From assembly GCA_947311845.1 (NCBI GenBank), contig CAMZMU010000012.1:8498907-8562906 (forward strand): DNA of 64,000 nt, given 5' to 3'. A program made the translations under genes and the position numbers. Shown here one piece after another: positions 11,678 to 23,100 of this stretch; positions within the stretch are counted from its first letter, which is position 1; each line of letters begins with the position of its first letter. The DNA comes from Poa pratensis (taxonomy: Eukaryota; Streptophyta; Magnoliopsida; Poales; Poaceae). Under the pieces are notes generated by a model. The model saw nothing but the letters and a program-made list of their open reading frames with translations. It did no database searches and was not told the DNA's origin.

Positions 11678-12730
11678 AGACCTCGCTTGTCTCCAAGCGA
11701 AAGCTAAACTCAGTAAACAAGACCACAGGTTTATGGAGTGAAGCGTCGATAATAAAGAATACGGACAAGAAGCATCAACATGTAATAGCACACAAATCAT
11801 TTTAGACAGCAACTTCCCCTCATATAACTTATCTTGGAACGAGTAATGGAAATCACAATAAAGGTGCATAAAGAAAATCCTAGTTTGGTGATGGCAAACT
11901 TCGTTCTTGGTCAGAGAACAATTAACAGATTGTACTTATCTTTCGAGTAGAGTCCTTATATCGGAGCTATACTGCAGAACTTACATGCTCAATTTTCACA
12001 ATTTCTTTACAGTCATTGATAACTTTCAAAGTTATATTCCTTCAGATAAAAGATTTATGCAAAACAAGGAAGGATAACAAACATGATTGATAATATTAGT
12101 GTATAGATGGTTGGATCACAACAACTCAAATGCTTGCTTAAGAAAGAAGGGAATAGGTTTACTGACTCAACATAAAAGTAAAAGAAAGGCCCTTCATAGA
12201 GGGAAGCAGGGATTAAATCATGTGCTAGAGCTTTTTAAGTTTTTGAAATCATATAGAGAATAAAAATATAAGTTTTGAGTGGTGTATGACAATTGTCAAC
12301 GAATCAGAAAATGGAAAGTACAATATGACCCCTGCCAACCAGACTTTTAAGAGCGGCTCCCATGAGGGACGTTATTTCTACCAGCAAGGCAGATCATCCC
12401 TCTTTTCTTTTGTTTACACATGCAGATATTTCACTGTTTGTCATTGCTTGACTGATAAATCAGGGCAAAAATGTGAAGAGAATTAAGCGGTTAAAGTTGT
12501 AATTAATTGGGACTGGGCACCCCATTTGCCAGCTCTTTTTTGCAAAATTAATGGATAAGCGGATGTATATGCCGCTAGTCCGGTGGCAAAGTCTGTTTGA
12601 CAGTTGACATAAAGACATCCGCCCCGTCCTCATGAGCTAGTAAACGGTGACACAAATAAGGAGTAGTAACTTTTGAATAGTTTAAGGTAGCACATAAAGT
12701 ATTTACTTGGAGTGGCAAGGAATGCCACAT
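11678..12730 (-). other. Gyp-A 3' internal region, non-coding
   Basis: No gene supported. Continues, across CACTA-T, with 36450-37085. CACTA-T target site CAT is at 12728-12730. Nothing further recognised. Confidence 0.65.
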
Positions 12731-12945
12731 CACTGGTAGAAAATGGGCCTATGGTCCCGGTTCGGTTGGGCCATCAGTCCCGGTTGCCCAACCGGGACTG
12801 GCCAATCGGGACTAATGCTAGTCCCGGTTGGGCCACGAACCGGGACCAATGGGTGGCCACGTGGCCAGTTCTGGCTGGGCGTGGGGGGAGACTCATTGGT
12901 CCCGGTTCTTGTTACGAACCGGGACCAATGAGTGTTTTTTTTTTT
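12731..12945. repeat. left terminal and subterminal repeats of CACTA-T
   Basis: CACTGGTAGAAAA terminus followed by at least six alternating direct and inverted GGTCCCGGTT/AACCGGGACC copies (12752-12930). In En/Spm such subterminal motifs bind the TNPA-type protein; here this is inference by family. Confidence 0.85.
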
Positions 12946-12965
12946 GGTATTTAGGGTTTAGGGTC

Positions 12966-13135
12966 TCCCTCTCGCCGGTGCCCCCTCTCGCCGGTGCCCC
13001 CTCTCCCTCTCGCCGGTGCCCCCTCTCCTTCTCGCCGGTGCCCCCTCTCCCTCTCGCCGGTGCCCCCTCTCCTTCTCGCCGGTGCCTCCTCTCCCTCTCG
13101 CCGGTGCCCCCTCTCCCTCTCGCCGGTGCCTCCGT
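12966..13135. repeat. 22-bp GC-rich minisatellite
   Basis: Eight GCCGGTG cores at 12974, 12990, 13012, 13034, 13056, 13078, 13100 and 13122, i.e. strict 22-bp spacing after the first. Unit contains CTCTCGCCGGTGCCCC. Lies between the left subterminal repeats and the end of the second gene, so it would be in that gene's 3' region. ORFs through it are low-complexity artefacts. Confidence 0.85.
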
Positions 13136-13294
13136 CGTCTCCCCCTTCTTCGCATCGCCGACGTGCTCTCCATCGTTTCCGTACGCATATTATACGCTCT
13201 ACTATATACACAGTACATGTTGATGCATATATAATTAATATTCGATCTCTTGCGAGAATACAACTATTTAATTACATGGAGATAGATCAAGCCA

Positions 13295-16200
13295 TCAAGG
13301 CATATGTAGTTCATCGTCCGAAGCATAATGTTCTCCCCTTTCATCGATGACCTCCCTAAGCAGAAATCCCGCCAATTCCTCTTGAATTGCTCCTACGCGC
13401 AGTTCTGGGTCGATCTTCTCCCGCATTTTGCTGAAAGCAGTTGTTCTCCGCTCAGTGGTCAACTCGCGAATGAACTCGCAAACGTAGAATCCACATAAAT
13501 TACTCCCCGGTGGCTGCTGCGGACTTTCCACCGTTTTATAAGTTAGCTCATCTTTGAATGGACCTTCTACCTTCTGTTTGAAAATTGTCCAACACCTGCT
13601 TTGGCAAAGAAAATGAACAAAGGAGTTATTAATTACTTGACATCAGGGAACGAACGAAAGAGGGCGATATAATGCGATAATGATTGAAATTACTTGTTGA
13701 GCATTTCTTTCATGTCGGACCACAACGCTTGGTCCCAACTTAATGAGTCGTGGACTTCAACTGTGGACTTGTCAGGTTGAATGCTTAGCAGAATCCAGTG
13801 GAACCTGCGGACGTTTACATAAAGCAGACATGCATAGCTCATCAATTACACTTAACATCGAGAAAGCCAAATAAAAATATGTACAAGACAGAAACACTCA
13901 CCTGAAGTTGTAAGGAAATAGTATTTCCGTACAGAAATGTTGCATGGTTAAAAAGGTGGTCAGGTCATGCTCCACGTCTTTGGGGTGATTGACTAACGTA
14001 TGTGAATTCACGATATATGGGTCAACGAACCCAACCTCAAAAACTTTAGATCTTTTGCATTCCAGCATCTTCATTCTGCATAATAGCGTACAAAAGGATA
14101 TATATATAGTCAGGATAATATAATACAGGCAATGAACGAGCTGAGCTAGAGACTTAATTACGAAAATAAATCACTTACAGACAATAGCAAGAGAGGATAG
14201 ATTTGTCGAGGGCGCGCTTTTGGAATAACTGGAACAGTTCAGTCAGTTGAACCTGTATAATGTAACGTTTGAAGAAATGCTCCACTCTAACGTCCAGCGG
14301 AAACCACTCTTTCGCGTCCTTCTTTGATGTGTGCACCAGGTACCAGGTATGCAGATTTCGCATATGTGTTGATAGACCCGTCAGCTCCTCATTACTGACC
14401 ATAGGCTCCCCTTGGACATATTTCCGTGCCATCTCTAACATTGGCGCATATTCATAGCCTAAAAGTTGACCAAGGCTCATACCCAAGGCGGTAGCCTGTT
14501 CCTTGGCCTGCGATACAGTGACACCAAGTTCTTTAGCAGCAGCTATGGCTCTGGGGTCCAATAATTCCAGGTCCTTATCCATAGCGACTCTGAAGTCCTT
14601 GTCGACATCGGAACACACTATGAGCGGGGGGACCGATTGATTTTTCTGCTGTCCGAGCTGGGCAATTTGTTTCCCGCTTTTTGCACTTCTTCCCTTGTTC
14701 TGCTCAGACTGGGCACGTGCTAGCTTAGTAAGTTCACGACCATAGTCAGATGGCAGATTCATCGATATCTGGGATGGCTGCTCAAGGAAGGACTTTCTCC
14801 ACTTTTTGGATTTTTCATCGTATACCGGCTTCTGCTCGGGCTTTTTTGGTGCAAAAAAAGCCTTATTGTAGGCAGCCACCTCCGCGGCGTTTTCCGCTAC
14901 AGTCCTGTCATAAGGTCTAATGGGAAGATTCTTATGAGGTACTGTTGGGAGGGGCGACCTTTTACGTTTCGGTGATCGCTTACCCCTCATAGTACGAGCG
15001 GTGGGCGGAAACGGCTGACGCGGCGGCGGAGACGGCTGCGCTGGAGACTGGTGAGGCGGTGAAGAGGACTGTTGCGCTGGAGAATGCTGAGGCGGTGAAG
15101 AGGACTGTTGCGCTGGAGACTGGTGAGGAGTCGATGGCCTTGGCTGCCAGTTCGGAAGCACGATGAATTCCTTTGGCCATAGAATGGTCGCTTTCTTGGC
15201 TTCTCCAAGTTCAAGCACCTCCCCATCTTCACCTGCAGGGTGTTGCAGCTTCAGCTCCTCATAATCTTTCATCACTTCATCCACCGCGACAACAGCGTAG
15301 CCATTTGGAACCGGAGAGAAATGGTAAGTTGGATTAGGTCCAATTGGTACGACATAGCCGACCGCCACCTTCACGGTTAAGTTAAAAACTTTCACATGCA
15401 TCTCACAAGGTGTGCTCTCCGTGATATCATCCACTGGGTAGCGACGAAGTGGAGCCACTGCATCATCATTACCATCCTGGAGCTCCGTGGAAGCCACGCT
15501 GCTTTTCCGATTCGATGGGCCACCGGTACCATCGCATGCAGCTTCTACCATGTGCCGTTGAGATTGGCCGCTAGTACCTTGCTGGCTAAGCACGGCAATT
15601 TGTTCCTTCTGCAGCTTTAATTCTTCTTCTATATTACGCAGCCGGTCTGCAGCAGCGCGTGCTTCCATTGCCTCCCTTTCCTTTCTCCTCTGATGGCTTC
15701 TATCAGGAAATTTCTTCCTGTGCTCGGGAATCGCAATTGTCTTGGGCTTGGAGCCAGGTACGCCTCGTAACCGTCCGTCGTGTTCCTTATTCCCAAGGGC
15801 GCGTGTGAGCTCGTCATCCTCTCTATCGGGAATGAACCGTCCCTCTTCAACATCCTTTACTGCATTTCTAATTTCTTGGATGGGTAGTAGGGGATTATCT
15901 TTGTGTCTTCTGTTATATATGCACTTCCCTTCTGCGTCCAACGTGCCCCCATGCCCGTAAAACCAATTTCTTGCCCGTTCGATCCACTTGAGTGGCTCTG
16001 GAGTGATCCCATTAGCCAGCAGGTCCGCCTCAAGTTTCTCCCACTTAGGCATGCTACCAGCGTAGCCACCAGGCCCCATAGTATGGTGGTACATCTTTAG
16101 AGCAGCATTTGCCGCATTTTTTGCAGACTTTTCCAGAGCTTCCTCTGATTTCTTGTACGCCACAAATTCTTCCCAGTAGTCCTTTATCTTCTCATACCCT

Positions 16201-16975
16201 TTATCGAAGTCTGGAGTCTTATTTTTCTTGACAAACAGTTTGTTCAATCTTTTCTTCCAGTTCTTGAATAGCTCGGCCATCTTCTTAAGTGCCCAGTCCT
16301 TGACTTTTTGCTCCATGATTTTCCGGGCAATCTTTTCTGCCTCATCTGGATCCTCCTCATCTGAATCCACCTCTGGCGCCGGCAGGGTGAAATTAACCAT
16401 GAGCTTTCTCCAAAGTCTTTCTTTGCCCTCATCGCTGACATATAGCTGTCCTTTCTCTTTGGCCGATGCCATTCTCGAACGGTGATCGGGATGAAGTCCC
16501 TAACAAGAACTCCGCATTGCTTTACCATTTTATTTTTAACACCAGGGGGAGCAGTCGGTGTGCCGTCTTCAGCGACTCTTTCGATCGTGTACCTTTCTTG
16601 GTCGCCCAACTTTTTGGCTGGGCCTCGTTTTGTCCTTACAGAAGATTTGCTCGATCCGGAGGGCTAAAAGAAGAAAGAGCGTTAATATATGTATATAGAC
16701 AGCAGAGGCTTAATTAATACAATCTTCGGCTTCATTAATATATGTATATGCACCTCGCCGGAGTTTGCAACATTTAATGTTCCACCGGAGCCTTCGGCTT
16801 CTCCCTCGTCGGCTTCTCCCTCGCTGACTTCTCCCTCACCCCGGCCGTCTCTTCGGTTGAGAGACTCATCTCCCTCACCGGAGTTGTTCAAAAACTCCGT
16901 GGTGACATCGACAATATCTTCCGGCCCGCGGATTATATCCTGGAGGATATTTTCCTGATCTTCGTCTCGTTCCAT
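13295..16975 (-). pseudogene. second CACTA-T gene: TNPA-type/DUF8039 protein with C-terminal Ulp1-like cysteine protease
   Basis: Predicted exons on the minus strand, from splice signals I can read: 16975-16754 (acidic Glu/Gly-rich start MERDEDQENILQD), 16663-14179 (main exon), 14075-13902, 13804-13694, 13595-13295. The main exon has charged N-terminal helices, a region like plant Ptta/En/Spm proteins (about 150-260), a coiled coil (RLRNIEEELKLQKEQIAVL), a DUF8039-like block (VGYVVPIGPNPTYHFSP) and a Pro/Ser/Gln repeat (SPAQQSSSPP, three copies). The last three exons form a Ulp1/C48-type core: HWILL (His), VEVHDSL (Asp), and PPGSNLCGFYVCEF (Gln upstream, Cys). One frame change near 16463, at a short A/G run, splits the main exon. 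Likely role: terminal-repeat binding partner of TNP2 with a SUMO-protease-like tail; function of the tail is unknown. Confidence 0.72.
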
Positions 16976-17100
16976 AGTTTCTGCAAATTAAGAACAATGC
17001 ACAAAACTTTAGTTGGGTAACTTGTTCCATATGTCAAGATACATCTACAATATCATCTCATTTGCAAGAACAAATTAGAAACTTCATATGCTGCCTTATA

Positions 17101-17198
17101 ATCGTATCGTAAACCCGTAAACTCGTATCGTAAACCCGTAAACTCGTATCGTAAACCCGTAAACTCGTATCGTAAACCCGTAAACTCGTAAACTCGTA
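17101..17198. repeat. 21-bp tandem repeat
   Basis: Four near-perfect copies of a unit containing TCGTAAACCCGTAAAC, then a degenerate tail, just upstream of the second CACTA-T gene. Confidence 0.85.
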
Positions 17199-18359
17199 AG
17201 GTCGGAACAAAATTGTTTCCCTAACACAAAAAATCATAAGTGTTTGAATTTCTAAACCTAAGCAAAAAATCGTTTAATTCATACATTCATACATTCATAT
17301 ATTCATACATTTAAAAAATAGCAATTTCTTCTAAACCCTCACCGAGAGGGGGCGGCGCGAGCGGGGGCGTGGAGGCCGGCCGGCTTCGGGCTCTTCACGT
17401 ACTGCCGCACTGCAATGTCACTGCAAATTTTTAAACAAAATTGCTAAGTTTCAAAATTGCTAAGTTTCAAAATTTCATTGCAACTAAAAACAACTTTATC
17501 TAAATGACTTAGCAATATTTCTAACAAAATTGCTACATTAATAATAACCTAAAATAATCTAAACAAAATTGCTAAGTTTCAAAATTGCTAAACTTTCAAA
17601 ATTGCTACACTAAAAATTGATAACCTATAATAACCTAAACAATAATAAGCTAAACAAAATTTAAACTTTACCACAATACTAAGCTAACAAAATTGGATTC
17701 ACATTTTAAACTACCACTGTACAAAATTAAACTACACTAAATTAAACTACAAATTAAACTACCACTATACAAAATTAAACTAACACAATTTTTTAACATT
17801 GTTTTCTAATTTTTCTTTCTAACTTTGTTAAATTTTCAAAATTTTATAACTTTTCTAACTTTGCTAACTTTGCTAACAACTCTAAAATTTCTCACATTTT
17901 GCTAACATAGCTAATAACTCTAAATTTTCTAATTTTGCTCACATTTTCTAAGTGGGAGCGCGAGGCAGAGGAGCGTGAGGCAGAGGAGCTCGAGGCAGGG
18001 GAGCGCGACGGCGGAGAGGAGGACGAAGGAGGAGGCCGGCGAACGGAGGGAGCGCGACGGCCTCGGGCGCGACGTACGGCGGAGGAGAGAGATGATCGGA
18101 GGAGGGGGAGGCCGGAGCAGGGGCGCGTGATGGAGGCGCCGGAGCAGAGGGCCGTGCGACGGGCTCCTCTCCTTCTTCTCAGCACGGGCGGCCGGCGTGC
18201 GGGCGCGGCGGCACAGGCGTCGAGGGCACCGGCGTCGAGGGCGAAGTTGGGCAGCCTGACGGCGTGCGGGCGCGGCGGCACGGGCTCCTCCTTCTCTTCT
18301 CCGGTCCTTAGCGTTTCTGCGAATGAATCGGGGAAGGAGAAGGGCAACAGTTAAGTAGC
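17199..18359. other. CACTA-T interior: AT-rich repeats then GC-rich leader, no gene supported
   Basis: 17430-17930 is AT-rich with many copies of AAATTGCTAA-like words; 17940-18350 is strongly GC-rich and gives open frames on both strands of low-complexity Arg/Pro/Ser composition. I read it as the promoter/leader of the second gene (minus strand). A short GC-rich island at 17340-17420 could be an additional upstream exon but has no recognisable product. Confidence 0.5.
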
Positions 18360-18540
18360 AGGGGTCTTTGGTCCCGGTTGCTGGAAAGAACCGGGACCAA
18401 TGCCTCTTTGGTCCCGGTTCTTGCCAGCAACCGGGACCAAAGAGTGGGTCATTTAATGCCAGATCCAGTGGCGCGCCCATGGACTCTTTGTTCCCGGTTC
18501 TTGCCAGCAACCGGGACCAAAGAGTCCTTTTTCAAAATTA
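18360..18540. repeat. internal block of subterminal-type repeats in CACTA-T
   Basis: Three inverted pairs of the type GGTCCCGGTT...AACCGGGACC, with TTCTTGCCAGCAACCGGGAC repeated at 18420-18440 and 18500-18520. Same motif as the element's true ends, but no CACTA terminus is seen here. Next to it, 18541-19040 is AT-rich with a duplicated segment (CTTTCAAC(A/G)TGAAAAGTGTTT at about 18637 and 18787). Confidence 0.75.
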
Positions 18541-19170
18541 TTTCGAACTTTTCAGTTCTGAAATGTTGTTCCCGCCTCTTTTTTCTTATTTAGGTGTTTG
18601 AATATGAATTTCAAATGGTTTTGAATCTGAAAAAACTTTCAACATGAAAAGTGTTTAAATTTGAATAAATAATCCAAAACCATTTTCTGTTTTCTGAAAT
18701 AATTATTCTAACTATACAAACTATTAACCATTTTGCCATTTTCAATTAAAAATATATTAACTTTATTGCATATTTTGAATTGACAAAACTTTCAACGTGA
18801 AAAGTGTTTGAATTTGTATAAATAATCCAAAATCAATTTTACATTATTATTGTCATTTTCAATTTAATATGGATAAATTCATATCTTTAAATCCGTAAGT
18901 CGAAATTCGACAAATAATCCGTAAGCAGAAGTAAATGCAGAACAATTTCAGTAAACCTATATTTGTAAGATGAATGTTGGGTGTTGTAAAATGCTGAAGA
19001 AAGCAGATAAAAATTATTAATTCATTTATCTTAATGCATTACATAAAAGGTTTAATACATTATTACACATGATACAACGTCTCACAAGCGCTTGAAAGAA
19101 ACACACCCCTGATCCAACATCACCAACATTATTCTACATAAACGGACTTGCTGGCTGGAATGCCGTAGGA

Positions 19171-19662
19171 TTAGGGGGAACGGCGGGAGGAGCCAGCCCC
19201 GTGGGCGGCCGCCCGGTTCTCGCGCGCACGTTTGCGGCGGAGGGCAAGATCCATGGAGGATGAGTCTTTCAGCGCCCAATCCAGATCGGAAGCCTCCTTC
19301 GCCTTGAGCTGGTAGGAAGTCTTGGCTCGCTGGACAGGGTAGTCGCGGACAGACTGGAAGGAGGCTTCCATGGCCTCCTGTATCTGCAACCCACAACCTT
19401 CTTCCCCGTCGTCGCTCCAGTCGAAGTCGTCGTCCTCCTCCTCCTCCGCGGGAGGAGCGGCGGCGCCTGGTGGAGGTGCAGCGGCGCCAGGTGGAGGTGC
19501 GGCGGCACCTGGTGGAGCAGGAGGCCGGTAGCTGGGCATTCCTCTCCACGCCGGGCTCGTAGGCATACGGCGGGATAGACTCCCGCGGTTGCGCCCAAGC
19601 GCGCTCTGCCGAGCACGCTCGACCTCGTCCAGAAGGCGCTGCGGCGGGCGTGGCGGATCCAT
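19171..19662 (-). CDS. 163-residue ORF of CACTA-T, unknown function
   Basis: Opens MDPPRPPQRLLDEVERARQ, with a Pro/Ala repeat (PPGAAAPPPGAAAPP, about 70-90), an acidic patch EEEEDDDFDWSDDGEE (about 96-111), a helical part with EAMEASFQSVRDYP, and a basic end ALRRKRARENRA. No catalytic motif or known domain. Composition (acidic patch plus basic tail) would suit a small nuclear or chromatin-binding adaptor, but that is only inference. It lies between the TNP2 and second genes and is flanked by an inverted repeat: 19079-19117 is complementary to about 19876-19916. Its 3' flank shares AAAGGTTTAATACATTA with the 3' flank of TNP2. Similar ORFs are, to my recollection, found in other Triticeae CACTA elements. 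I keep this frame over overlapping ones (19082-19807, 19269-19616) because it has a good start context and biased composition. Confidence 0.5.
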   Translation of the reverse strand: MDPPRPPQRLLDEVERARQSALGRNRGSLSRRMPTSPAWRGMPSYRPPAPPGAAAPPPGAAAPPPGAAAPPAEEEEDDDFDWSDDGEEGCGLQIQEAMEASFQSVRDYPVQRAKTSYQLKAKEASDLDWALKDSSSMDLALRRKRARENRAAAHGAGSSRRSP

Positions 19663-19814
19663 CTCGTGGAGACGATGCGTTCGTGGCTAGGAATGGTGGA
19701 TTAGGGTTTACCCCGTCGGCGACAATATATAAAGACCTCCAGGGCAGCGCTGGGGGAGGACACGTGCCCAGGGAAGCGCTGGGGGAGGACACGTGTCGTG
19801 ACCGCAAAGCCCGT

Positions 19815-20163
19815 CATTAGTCCCGGTTGGTGTTACCAACCGGGACTAAAGAAGCACACGGATCGTGTGTTTCTTTCAAGCGCTTGTGAGCCGTTGGATC
19901 AGGGGTGTGTTTCTTTTGAGGGATTGTGAGCTGTTGGATCAGCAGTATCACGACCACTTCGTGAGCCACATGACCCGGTTGGTGTTACCAACCGGGACTA
20001 AAGAAGCACACGGATCGTGTGTTTCTTTCAAGCGCTTGTGAGACGTTGGATCAGGGGTGTGATTCTTTTGAGGGATTGTGAGCTGTTGGATCAGCAGTAT
20101 CACGACCACTTAGTGAGCCACATGACCTGGTTGGTGTTACCAACCGGGACTAAAGAAGCACAC
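19815..20163. repeat. tandem repeat with inverted GTCCCGGTTGGTGTTACCAACCGGGAC palindromes
   Basis: About 2.3 copies of a unit near 150 bp: a palindrome around GTTGGTGTTACCAAC, then GAAGCACACGGATCGTGTG and CTTTCAAGCGCTTGTGAG. Resembles subterminal repeats of the element. LARD-E is inserted in the third unit at GTACC (20164-20168). Confidence 0.8.
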
Positions 20164-20168
20164 GTACC

Positions 20169-23100
20169 TGTAACACCCGATTTTCACTAACCGGTTTTTC
20201 TGAAAAAGGGGTGAAATAAAAATTTGCGAAAACCTTTTAACTTGGATTTCTCTGGGTTTTATCAAAACTCATTTGAACTTTTGGTGATTGATGTATCCCT
20301 CCTTGTCACAACCCCAGGAATATTCACCAAATATTTCTGATCCCCTTTGATTCCATTTATCAGGGTTTCTATATAAAACCTTAATTCCTTTTCTTTAGGA
20401 AATTATAAAGCATATCTCGCCTCTCCAAAGCAACTCTCCTTTATCGTGCTTAGAAAATTCCGCCAAAAATCCCAGAGACACCTATCATCATGTATCTCCC
20501 ATATATGCATGAACATCGCCACGACCTATGCAACTTTTCAGATTGAGGAAATTACCAAATCTGCCACTACCGGGCCATTTAATCCAAAACCCTACTTCCA
20601 CTCCACCATAAATCTTGTCCACCTGAGGAAGTGTTTAATATCCCATTATAAGCCACCCCAAGAAATTTGAGATCATTTGGACCAACTTTTTCTTGTAGGA
20701 CACCCATCGAACACCTTCTGCCCTTTTCGAAACCCGAAAATGTTTACACATGAAACTTTCTCCAAATTGAGTGAAACTGGACCACATTGCTCACATACCA
20801 GTAGAACACCACCAGCAAAATCCTAGCTCCATTGGGATAGAGGAAGTCCCTTTTCTTTGCATCGAACACCTTGAGGGCATTTGAATTTTTCAAAACTTTG
20901 TACTGGAATTTTGTCCCATTTGGTGTTTTGCTTGCCGTGTGTTGTTTGTGGCAGTAGTGGAACCAAGTGACGCGACCCATTTTCTTTTTAGTGCCCTAAA
21001 TCGTCGGAAACACGAACCATGCCGAGGACGTCGCGCTCTGGCCATGCCGATGTCGGCATAGCACTGTGCAAACCCTAGCCACTGCCTTATCCTCTGCACC
21101 AGTGCACCCGCGTGCGCTACTGCACCTCCAGCACGGCCTCCTTATCCTCTCCCCCTCCTTATCCCTCCCTGTGGCCACAGCAACGTAAGCAATGACCTCG
21201 GCCGGCCATTAATGGCAGCACCGGCCACCACCCACCTCTCCTCCCTCTGGCCTATATAGGAGCACCCCGGACCTCCTCTGGACCTCGCACCTCACTGTCC
21301 TCTCTCTCCCAGCGAGTTCGCTCTAGGACGAGCTCGTTTTCTTCGGTTTCGGCCGTGGCCACCGAAGCCATGTCGAGCTCGTTCTCGAGCTATCCCACAC
21401 CTCCCAGCCCGAGACAACAACCCAGTAGCGTTCCCCATCTCCACCGCTTCCATTTCCATGCCTCTGACCATCTATCCAAGCATCACCGTGAGCGCCCCGT
21501 GGTCGGCCGCCATTGCCGACCTCGGGAGCTCACGCCGTGCCTGCGTCCAAGTCTTTCGTGCCCCTCTGGAGTTCCTTCCCGAGCGCCGCGAGGCGCGACG
21601 CGCCCTTCCCCGCCGTCGGCCTGGCTCCCTGGCCAGCCAGCGGTCGGCGCTGCCACCACCCGTGCCTTCCGCCATGGCCGTACCGCGAGCTCGCGGGCGC
21701 CGTGCACAGAGGCTGCCCCGCCAGCGAGGAGCTCTCCCGGGGCGAGGGGTGAGGCGGTGACCTCGCCTCCGTCCGCGTCTTGCTCAGTCAGGCCGCCCAT
21801 CGCCGACGTCGGCCGCTCTCCGAGCTCCTCCCGTACGTGACCAAGCTAGAAGCAAAGCTAGAAGAAAGGATACAGTGAACTGATCGGCGTATTTTCGGGT
21901 TTACGCTTTCCTCAAGCTAAAGCGTATTCCCGAATTTTACTCTCTCCCTTAGCGGAAGCATATTCCAGAGAAACACGTTTTCTCAGCGCGAAAACGTACT
22001 CTGGACAGTACGCAACCCAGACTAGCTCAGTCAGCTCGAGCTGGGTATCTACTGCACCGTGCGGTATATAGGTATCCTTCGCTCGCCCGTTTCTCCCAAA
22101 CTACAACTCCGATTGGAGTGATTCAAATTTGTAAATTCTTAGTTTGAGACGATCTGTCCAGTAGTATAAGTTTTACATTTTTTTAAAATACTTGTATGCT
22201 CAGCACCTTTGTGTGCATGCGTAGGTTTTCCGCGGTACCGGCAAACCGAGGCCTTAAACCGCGACGTCCGTGACCCCCCAAGCCAAACGGTGTCGATCTT
22301 CGGAGGCAAGCTAACCCCTTGCTATAAACCGTCCAGCAATGTTTGTTTGTTGTTTTGCTTGTTGCCTGCCGAGTATTATATGTCTGTCTGCTTATTGTTA
22401 TATTGTTTGTGCCTGTCTACTGTTATTATCACATGTCTGTTTGTTGTCCGTACTTTTCATGAGCATTGTATTGCTGCATATGACATGTTGCGTTTTAAAT
22501 TATTGCACCTCTTTATATGCGTATCTGTGCAACACTCCCATTTCCGGGGCAATGGCAGGGTCTCCCGCCTCAGCCGAGGAAGTGGGGGAATTATTACAAC
22601 TGTGCGTCTCGCTTTGCGGGGCTTTGTTTGTTTTTTCAACTTCTTCAACGCCGAGGTGAGGTGCGGACGAATGTCGGCTTATGATCCTCGGGGTTGGGGG
22701 CATTCGTGTTAGTTGCCTCTTGTTCCACCGTCAAATATGGTTGGCTTAGACCATCCGGACTGCGACGCTGGGAGCTGACTTTTCCGCGGTTCTTTTGCCG
22801 AGATTGCTGACACCATGTCGAGGTAACCTTCGAGTGGAATGGATGCTCTCTCATTTTTATGAGTGCTTTTCGGTTATTCTTTTACGGTGACACTCACATT
22901 TCCGGGGCAATGGCCGGGTCTCCCGCCTCAGCCAAGGAAGTGGGGATTTATTTATCTGTGCTACACTCCCATTTCCGGGGCAATGGCAGGGTCTCCCGCC
23001 TCAGCCGAGGAAGTGGGGGAAATATTGTGCTATTATTGTTATTGTTTTATCACTAACCCCCGAGTGACACCGGCCGGGTCTCCCGCCACCGTCACCCGGG

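Noticed and set aside
12966..13135. Regular short repeats resembling a CRISPR array
   Set aside because: Units are contiguous 22-bp minisatellite copies without unique spacers, in plant transposon DNA.
12828..13350. Several overlapping ORFs in 12712-13350 on both strands
   Set aside because: All run through the terminal repeats and the 22-bp minisatellite; low-complexity translation.
17892..18510. Pro/Arg/Ser-rich ORFs of 139-193 codons on both strands
   Set aside because: GC-rich leader read open in several frames; no motif and no codon bias favouring one.
22209..22712. 167-codon frame repeated identically in both LARD-E LTRs (also 29553-30056)
   Set aside because: Conserved only because the LTRs are recent duplicates; it crosses the repeated CCGGGTCTCCC blocks and shows no known domain.
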